A stretch of 64,000 bases of DNA from contig JBBHKE010003486.1 of the NCBI GenBank assembly GCA_037447655.1, positions 29,634 to 93,633 on the forward strand, in the 5' to 3' direction. Both the position numbers and the translations under genes were made by a program. Below are positions 57,671 through 64,000 of this stretch, one piece after another. Numbering within the stretch: the stretch's first letter is position 1; each line of letters begins with the position of its first letter. Origin of the DNA: Zygnema cylindricum (Eukaryota; Streptophyta; Zygnematophyceae; Zygnematales; Zygnemataceae). The notes under the pieces are model-generated. The model was not told where the DNA came from and did not search any database. It was given only the letters and a program-made list of their open reading frames with translations.

Positions 57671-58420
57671 TTAGGATCTTTACAGTACAAGGCACCATCA
57701 GTACACCATAAGTACGGTTACACTCCAATTAGTAAGAGATGACCTTGTATTTAAGGATCTCTTCTCGTTTGAAGTGAATCCCAAAAACTCAATATACTTC
57801 ATCAAATGCATTGAGACATCGTTTTGGTGTTTGCTTTCATGGCCTCATGTAAAGCCCCTCAAATAGGGAGGGTTTTAAGGGCTCACATGTTCAAATACAA
57901 GAAATCCCAGAACCACGTCGTAAATCATAAAATTAAATAAACAAATACCACTAACTTACAGCCAATCTCGAATATATAAATGCAAATAAGTCGCAGACAT
58001 GACAAAATTAAATGGAGCAAAAATAACGAGGCGATCTTTGAGTCTCGTTGCAGTTCTTTGTCAATTTACACTATGGAATCTTGTAATGTTAAAGGAAAGA
58101 GAGGATAAGAAAATAGTAAACCTATAAACTTAAGAAAAGGGATCCAAGGAAAAACAAAAAACCAAGAATCCCAACAACCCGAATAGTCGTGATAACCCAA
58201 AAAGAAAATAATAGCAACACTACTAATTAATGGAGGTGGATTGCTCGTGGTTATGAAAGCAAAGATGTCACAATGCATTTAATGAAAAATATTTGAGTTT
58301 TTGGGATGTCACTTCTAATGAGACGAGATCCTTAAATACAAGGTCATACAGTACTAATTACTGTGGAGTGTAACTGTGTTTATGTGTATCGTAAAGATCT
58401 TAATCTGATTCTAAAGGGTT
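57671..58420. repeat. Two copia LTR/promoter fragments in inverted orientation
   Basis: TGTTAGGATCTTTACAGTAC..CTTGTATTTAAGGATCTC on the plus strand (57671-57860). The minus strand of about 58260-58420 carries the same order (AAGATCTTTACGATACAC..CTTGTATTTAAGGATCTC, then CCCAAAAACTCAA). The two arms face each other around about 400 bp of AT-rich sequence. Related to the promoter at 41740-41870. Confidence 0.7.
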
Positions 58421-58989
58421 TTGTACAAAGCGACTAACTACAAAGGTAAGTGAAACCGAATCTAATGTAATGATGTAATCGAAGACAAAACATTAATGAA
58501 ATAGATGAAAAACGAATGTACTCTAGGACACACAAAAAAAAAATAGAAACAAACAAACATAAGGTGGACAAAAAGCTATAATATAGAAGTGAGAATTCAT
58601 GACCGACGCAAAATGGCCTTTAACCACCCCCCTCAAGCTAGAGCTAGGAAGCAAATTTAGATGAAAAGAAAGGCAAATTCAGCAGCTAGCAGGAGGAAAT
58701 CGAAGACTAGAGGAGAAACAACGAGTTAGAATCAAATTTGTAATCGGCCGACGCGTGAGATGCGCGGCCGTCTAGTTTGGTTTTAGTTTAAGTGTGTGGT
58801 TTGATTATCGTTGTTATTACTACGTAAATTCTTGGTCTCGCGTAGATTTTGTTTGGCGACGGTAAAGTCAAATGAATACATTTGTAGCGTACGTTTCAAT
58901 AGTACTTTGGAACTTCGATGTTTCACTTATAGACGCGATTTGAGTGGCAGGCGCTTAGTGCACATTTTATGTACGATGTTTCGTTTGGT
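58421..58989. other. Unassigned, probably copia leader or LTR
   Basis: No frame recognised. GCTAGAGCTAGGAAGC at 58637 lies in purine-rich DNA. GGCCGACGCGTGAGATGCGC at 58746 is locally GC-rich. Confidence 0.35.
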
Positions 58990-59969
58990 TTGAAATAGTG
59001 AACCCCCAATGTTATTCGAAAACTGAAATGGAGGCGGCGGTGGTAGAGGGAAAAGCGGCGACCGTCTAGGTGGCCACGGCGGTCGTGGCAGCCGCCATGG
59101 TGGAGGAGGAGGAAATTTTATGGCGGATGGCCATTTCAAAAGAGGCGAAGAAGCGCATACTTTCTCTTTCCTTAACCTATCGAATGATTTGTTGGCAGGT
59201 GTGATGCAACACAAAAAAGAGTCGATCATAGATTCTAGAGCTTCGCACCATGTGTGTATTAATGCAACACTTTCGACGATATGCGCCAACTTACAATCCC
59301 AAAGCCAATCACAGTCGCAAGTGGACAGGTAAGTTCGATTAGTCACAAGTGGACCTGTAGTTTTGATTGGTAGAGTTGGTACTGTACGTTTAGATCTACC
59401 AATTTTGGGCGCACGCCGATTCGACAAAGTTACACAAACCAAATTGATTAACGTATTATATATACGTGATGGTTTAGTGAGTCTTTTAAGTGTACCACAG
59501 ATTGAGCCTGGGGGCGGCAACGTACATGCTTTTGGCAATTCCGCAATAACAATTAACGGCGTACCTATTAGCGAAGGAGAAGTGACGGATTCGATGCATA
59601 GTCGCGTGCTATGGCGCCGGCCGAAATCCCCCGCAATGTTTGGCGATATTATTTCGCACATCTAAGAATTGAAAGGCGATTTCACTCGTTCGCACCACTG
59701 GATGTGCCATACATCCAAGGGAAGCTTACGTCAAGTGATAGAAAATGGGAGTGTGAGAGGATTGGATTTGGCATCGAGGAAAAGATTAATGGATGTGAGG
59801 GGTGTAGCAAGGGACGACAAATCCGAAAGCCACATCCGACTAAGGAACTGATTTATCGATCCAAACACCCGCTTGAATTGGTACACATTCATCTACCTGG
59901 AGACATGAAACTGGAAAAAATTGGAGGGAATAAGTATGTTATGGTGATATGCTCTGATTTTTACAAGGT
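58990..59969 (+). pseudogene. Ty1/copia element I gag end, protease and start of integrase
   Basis: A Gly-rich stretch (GGGGGRGKSGDRLGGHGGRG), then the protease motif ESIIDSRASHHVCINA (family DSGAS; Gly is Arg), KLINVLYIRDGLVSLLSVPQ and NSAITI. After frame changes follow the pre-integrase segment HTSKGSLRQVIENGSVRGLD, CEGCSKGRQIRKPH and RSKHPLELVHIHL..GGNKYVMVICSDFYK. It breaks off at FYK, where esterase-like sequence starts. Confidence 0.85.
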
Positions 59970-60372
59970 TTTGCTTAATCTATTTTTCCTAAGCCCCAAA
60001 TTCGCATTAAATTCGCCGCAATATGCCAAAACTTGATGTCAAGAAAAATATATTCTATTCCTAAATGAAAGAATTAATGTATTTAAGTTAATATACATAA
60101 TGTACTTTGAACAAAACTCTTAGAGAATATCCATAAAATTGGATGTTTACCAAAATTCTATGTCCCCTAATCGAAAATTTGAGCCAAGAACAAAAGAATG
60201 TTAAAAACTCCAAACGTTTCACTAATCGAAATGTTCCATTAATGCACTAAAAAACAAAACTTTTTTTCTAGGAAACTGAAAAAAAAAACACAGAAAGGAC
60301 AAAATAAACAAGATAAAGCACATGGAGATTCTAAAAACCGCATTTCAATTCGTTTTCCATTCGAAATGCTTA
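59965..60372 (-). pseudogene. Inverted copy of the esterase 3' end
   Basis: On the minus strand GCATTTCGAATGGAAAACGA..TTTTTAGAATCTC matches the last 13 codons and stop of exon 8 (56702-56741). The similarity continues through the 3' flank to TTTTTACAAGGTTTTGC (about 57107), with many small differences. Bounded on both sides by copia integrase sequence. Confidence 0.88.
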
Positions 60373-60512
60373 TAATATGCATCAAAAATAATGAATTCCC
60401 CAATGTTATCGCATCCAAGAGATTTTAATTTTCTCTCACATTGCCTCTTTGCCATCACATGCCACTCTTAGAAACGTTCACAAGCATCAGATTTGTTTTT
60501 GAGTAACATTAC
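60369..60512 (-). pseudogene. Copia integrase fragment joined to the esterase copy
   Basis: The minus strand reads VMLLKNKSDACERF, stop, EWHVMAKRQCERKLKSLGCD, NIGEFIIFDAYYK. This is the copia integrase part (FLKTKSDxxExFKEW..SDNGGEF) that should directly follow GGNKYVMV..DFYK of element I, but it lies on the other strand. It is cut at 60513 by the LTR of element E. Confidence 0.75.
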
Positions 60513-61492
60513 TGTAATAGTATCGCCTACCTCTCAGAAAATCCCATTACTAGCAACAATTCGAACCACACATTCCACACATTGGAAAATACACATCCAC
60601 ATTGGACAACACTCACATAAGGATAAACTTTAAATTAGAAGAAGCTTCTGTCCACATAACATTAGCTTGGTCTCTTGCCCTCGTGGCTCAACCTTTCTTA
60701 TTAAAGTGTTTTCCACTACTCTCCACTCTTAATAATTCTATCTCTTAAGTCCTAAAACACTTTTTAGTTAGTAAGAGATTTCAATGCAAAAATACCTTTT
60801 CTCCAATTTGGTATTAACCGCTCTGGACCAAGATTAGTCGGAATTTCCACAAACTTTTCCCAAAGGAAAAAGATGTCTACTCTCCTCTTACACTTCACTA
60901 CTTATCCATCATCGGCCATCATCGCCCTGGACTAGCCAGGCCAGAGTCAAAGCTTCGTTTCAACAGGCGTTTACCTGGGCCAATCATTGATCAGCAAGGA
61001 CTAGGACTGACCAATGCAAAAACGTGCGAAATCTCTTACTAACTACTTAGCACTTTACTAACCAATCAAACGTTACGTTTCACTACGAACATTTACGTGC
61101 AAAAGTGCACGTCAAACGAAACACGACTTCGCACGATCGTGCGTCACAAATTTCGCACGCGAAACTTCCTATGAAATTCCCTTCAAGTGAAAGTGACGTT
61201 TCGTACTAAAAATTGTACAAAACGAAGCACCGTGCATACTAAACGTTTCATTAGAAATTTGTGAAACGTACACGCGAAATTTCGGTACTAATTTGACCCT
61301 TAACCCGTTTCAATGATACTCACTTGTAATTTAGACCCCACGCTGTCACCTAAATACACCCATCGCTATAACTTTTAAACTATAACTCCAAATAGCGTGA
61401 TTCTTTCGCTGACATGTACTAAATTTAGTACTCTATGATATAACACCTAAATACCCCTTTGTGAAAAATTTCAATCCGCTATTACTGTAAAA
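60513..61492 (-). repeat. 3' LTR of Ty3/gypsy element E (980 bp)
   Basis: The minus strand begins near 61492 (TTTTAC, decayed from TGTAAC, after a GAGGGGATGA purine tract) and ends TATTACA. Homologous along its length to 19530-20501 and to 40430-41398. Confidence 0.9.
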
Positions 61493-61649
61493 TCATCCCC
61501 TCCTTATCTTTAACCGACCTCAGTTAAAACACCTTTCATTCTCAAGACGGGACTTCTATATTATTATCCCTCCAATACCTGGGTAATAACTCCAAATTTT
61601 TATCCTCTAAAGTCAACTCATCTTCTAGCCTTGGACTTCAGGTTCTATA

Positions 61650-62790
61650 ATTATTGAGGGGTCCAATTCGAATTCTCCTTTAGATGGTGGAAGATTCGCT
61701 GGTTTCAATTGGCTGATGTGTATCACTGGATGAATTTTTGTTGAAGGCGAAAAGTCCAATTTGGCAGCAACTGACGATATCATCTCGATAACTGTAAATG
61801 GTCCAATGTACTTAGGAGCAAATTTCCCTGTAAGATCCGATTATCCCTCGATCTTGCACCTATAATGAGTTGTAGAAAGCCAAACCTTGTCACTTGTGCG
61901 TAACACCCAATCACCCCGTTTGCGGTTAGCATTTAATTCTTGCCTCCTTTGTTCCTCCACTAATGCACCCTGGACAGTTCTCCAAACTGTTTGAACGTAT
62001 TCCCAAAACTCTGTTCCAGAACCTCTATTCTCTTGAGTGACCCATGTTATTAAGTCTAATGCTTCTCTAGGTTGCTATCTGTATGCAACTTTAAATGGTG
62101 AGAATCCTGTACAGCATGTTTACATGAATTATATACAAATTCCATTGATGTCAGTTTAGATTCCCATGTGTTTTGAACTCCACTGCAAACAGTCCTAAGC
62201 ATTTCCTCCAGTGTACGGTTCCTAAGCATTTCCTCCAGTGTACGGTTCATGTTTTGTGTCTGTCCATCTGTTTGAGGATGATAAGAGGATCTCATTTTCA
62301 ATTCCGAGCATAAATTTTGATGTAATTCTTTCCAAAATACAGTCGTAAATTTAGAATCCCTATCACAGACTATAGAGAGAGGGACTCCATCATGTCTGAC
62401 CACTTTGCCAAAATATAATTTTGCAATATCTACAACTGAATGAGTGGTTTTGCAAGGGATAAAGATTGCCATTTTACTTAACCTATCGACTACGACCATG
62501 ATACTGTCATTTTTTTTAGATGTAGCAGGCAACTTGACAATAAAATCTATACTGACAGATTCCCACGGTCTCTTTCGAGGATATCCAACGGAGAGACCTC
62601 TAGGTTTTTGGTTACTAGGTTTACTCTGTTGGCAAAAGACACAACTTTCCACGTGTTTTGACACCTCCCTTGCCATCCCAAGCCAAAACGATCTACTTTG
62701 CAATCGACTAAGAGTTTTATCTCGATCTAGATGTCCTAAATGCTCATGAGTTTCTTGAAAAAGTTGATTTTTTAAGTCTCCCACTTCAGG
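61650..62790 (-). pseudogene. Ty3/gypsy element E integrase
   Basis: A 242-codon open frame (62056-62784): zinc region ETHEHLGHLDRDKTLSRLQS..HVESCVFCQQSK (HHCC), SIDFIVKLPATS (Asp), SIVCDRDSKFTTVFWKELHQ (Asp) and SSYHPQTDGQTQNMNRTLEE (Glu). A 27-nt tandem duplication at 62194-62247 repeats RTLEEMLRN. The C-terminal part to 61650 is out of frame. Best preserved integrase in the window. Confidence 0.9.
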
Positions 62791-62903
62791 AATGCATAAT
62801 CTATCCCCTATTTGCAGATAAAAAAAACCGTCATCTAGTCAGAAGTTTTTGACATGCCTCTCATTCAATGGGTCAGAATTCCCTCCAAAAATGTTTTTGC
62901 AAA

Positions 62904-63560
62904 TCACAGAAAAAAATATGGATCTTTATCATAACCATTTCTAACAACATCTAAAAACAAGTCATCTTGAACCATAACACTTATTTCAAAACATCTACTT
63001 AAAGGATCTGCGACTACATTTGTTTTCCCAGGAATATGTTTGACATTAAATTTGAAATATGCTAATTTTTGCATCCACCTAACCTGTCTGCCAGTCATAA
63101 TCTGTGCATCACCTAATCTTTGTATATAAGAGAGTGCCTTATTATCACAGTGAACGGTAAATTCTTTATTATGCAAATAACAACGCCATTTCACCAATGC
63201 ATGTACAATTGCAAGTAATTCTTTTTCTTGTGCTGGATAGTTCCGTTCGGCATCATTGAATTTTTTAGACTCAAAAGCAACCGGATGAAAGTGTTTACCA
63301 ACTTTTTGACTTATGATTGCACCTAGACCTTTATCAGATGCATATGTAGTGATCAGAACTTCAAATTCCCCAGCAGGATCAGGATACACCAATGTAGGGG
63401 CAGAGGTCAACTTCCCTTTTAGTTCCTTAAATTCTCTCTCCTGCTCAGCTCCCCACACAAACGTCTCCGTCTCCCGAAGTAAATCTGTCAAATGTGCGGT
63501 GATCATACTGAAGTTCCTGATAAATTTCCTGTAATAAGTGGCCAATCCCAAAAATGGATC
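62904..63560 (-). pseudogene. Ty3/gypsy element E RNase H
   Basis: An open frame: FLGLATYYRKFIRNFSMITA, ETFVWGAEQEREFKELKGKL, LVYPDPAGEFEVLITTYASD (usual TDAS altered), FTVHCDNKALSYIQRL and RQVRWMQKLAYFKFNVKHIP. It is separated from the reverse transcriptase by a single extra base near 63552 (ATGGATC against ATGATC in element A). Confidence 0.9.
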
Positions 63561-64000
63561 TAACTTCCGTGACATTAGTAGGCTGCTTCCAATTTTGGAT
63601 TGCGATAATTTTGGATGGATTTGTTTTAACACCTTCCCCACTAACTATGTGTCTCAAAAATAATTGTTCATTTTTAAGAAAGCTGGATATTGATATTTTT
63701 CCATATAATTTTCTTTCTCTTAACCTTTCCAACACTTTCTTTAAATGAATTAATTGTTGTTCTTTAGATTCACTGTAGATTAGAATATCATCTATAAACA
63801 CTTGAACAAACTCATCTATATAATCTGAAAAGGTTTGGTTCATTAATCTTTGGTAAGTAGACGGTGCATTTGTTAAGCCGAATGGCATCACTATCCATTC
63901 GAAATGACCCACCCTAGTCGTGAAAGTTGTTTTATCAACATCTTCAATTCTAATTGGCACCTGATTAGAGCCACTACGCAGGTCAATCAACAAAAATACT
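63445..64000 (-). pseudogene. Ty3/gypsy element E reverse transcriptase, cut by window end
   Basis: LIDLRSGSNQVPIRIEDVDK, GHFEWIVMPFGLTNAPSTYQ, RLMNQTFSDYIDEFVQVFID, then the catalytic FIDDILIYSESKEQ intact and VLERLRERKLYGK. A frameshift at about 63552 breaks it from RNase H. The N-terminal half is beyond the window. Confidence 0.9.

Overview
This is a eukaryotic chromosome segment. Two genes can be assembled exon by exon with GT..AG introns, and almost everything else is transposable-element sequence, most of it broken. The elements are of plant/algal type: Ty3/gypsy elements with a TGTAAC..GTTACA LTR and an initiator-Met-like primer site, several degenerate Ty1/copia elements, hAT-type elements with 8-bp target duplications, and a large family of TA-flanked inverted-repeat elements. 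I cannot name the species. An alga or other plant-lineage eukaryote fits the retrotransposon types, but a type-B carboxylesterase is unusual for land plants, so the lineage call is weak.

Layout. 93-8237 (minus): a long-form tRNase Z (ELAC2-like) gene in five visible exons, its 3' end cut off by the window edge, with a very large Ser/Glu-rich insertion in one 3.3-kb exon. 8.4-20 kb: inverted-repeat elements, an LTR-like repeat carrying a tRNA-like segment, a copia gag fragment, and hAT elements at about 16 kb. 19.5-24.2 kb (minus): Ty3/gypsy element A. 24.2-27.3 kb: a gag-only LTR element. 27.3-32.6 kb: copia remnants, a 324-bp tandem duplication beside a 10-N assembly gap, and further LTR-like repeats. 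33.5-41.4 kb (plus): Ty3/gypsy element D, with a 1,241-bp solo LTR inside its gag. 41.4-45.8 kb: a copia gag/leader fragment, unassigned sequence and three inverted-repeat elements.

45858-56741 (plus): a carboxylesterase/cholinesterase-like gene in eight exons, 615 codons plus stop. Its 4-kb intron 2 holds a nested stack of two hAT-a elements, one hAT-b element, two inverted-repeat elements, a 62-bp satellite and two short copies of the 3' end of exon 2. 57-60.5 kb: an unrecognised ORF, inverted copia LTR arms, and a copia fragment joined to an inverted copy of the 3' end of the esterase gene. 60.5-64 kb (minus): Ty3/gypsy element E, running off the window.

The two genes are functionally unrelated: tRNA 3'-end processing, and a probably secreted hydrolase. 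Both have introns rich in pyrimidine on the sense strand. I found no operons, CRISPR arrays or prokaryotic signals. The most informative structures are the serial hAT insertion sharing one 8-bp target, the copia/esterase chimera, the exon-2 tail copies in the esterase intron, and the TR-GAG-like element with its matching solo LTR.
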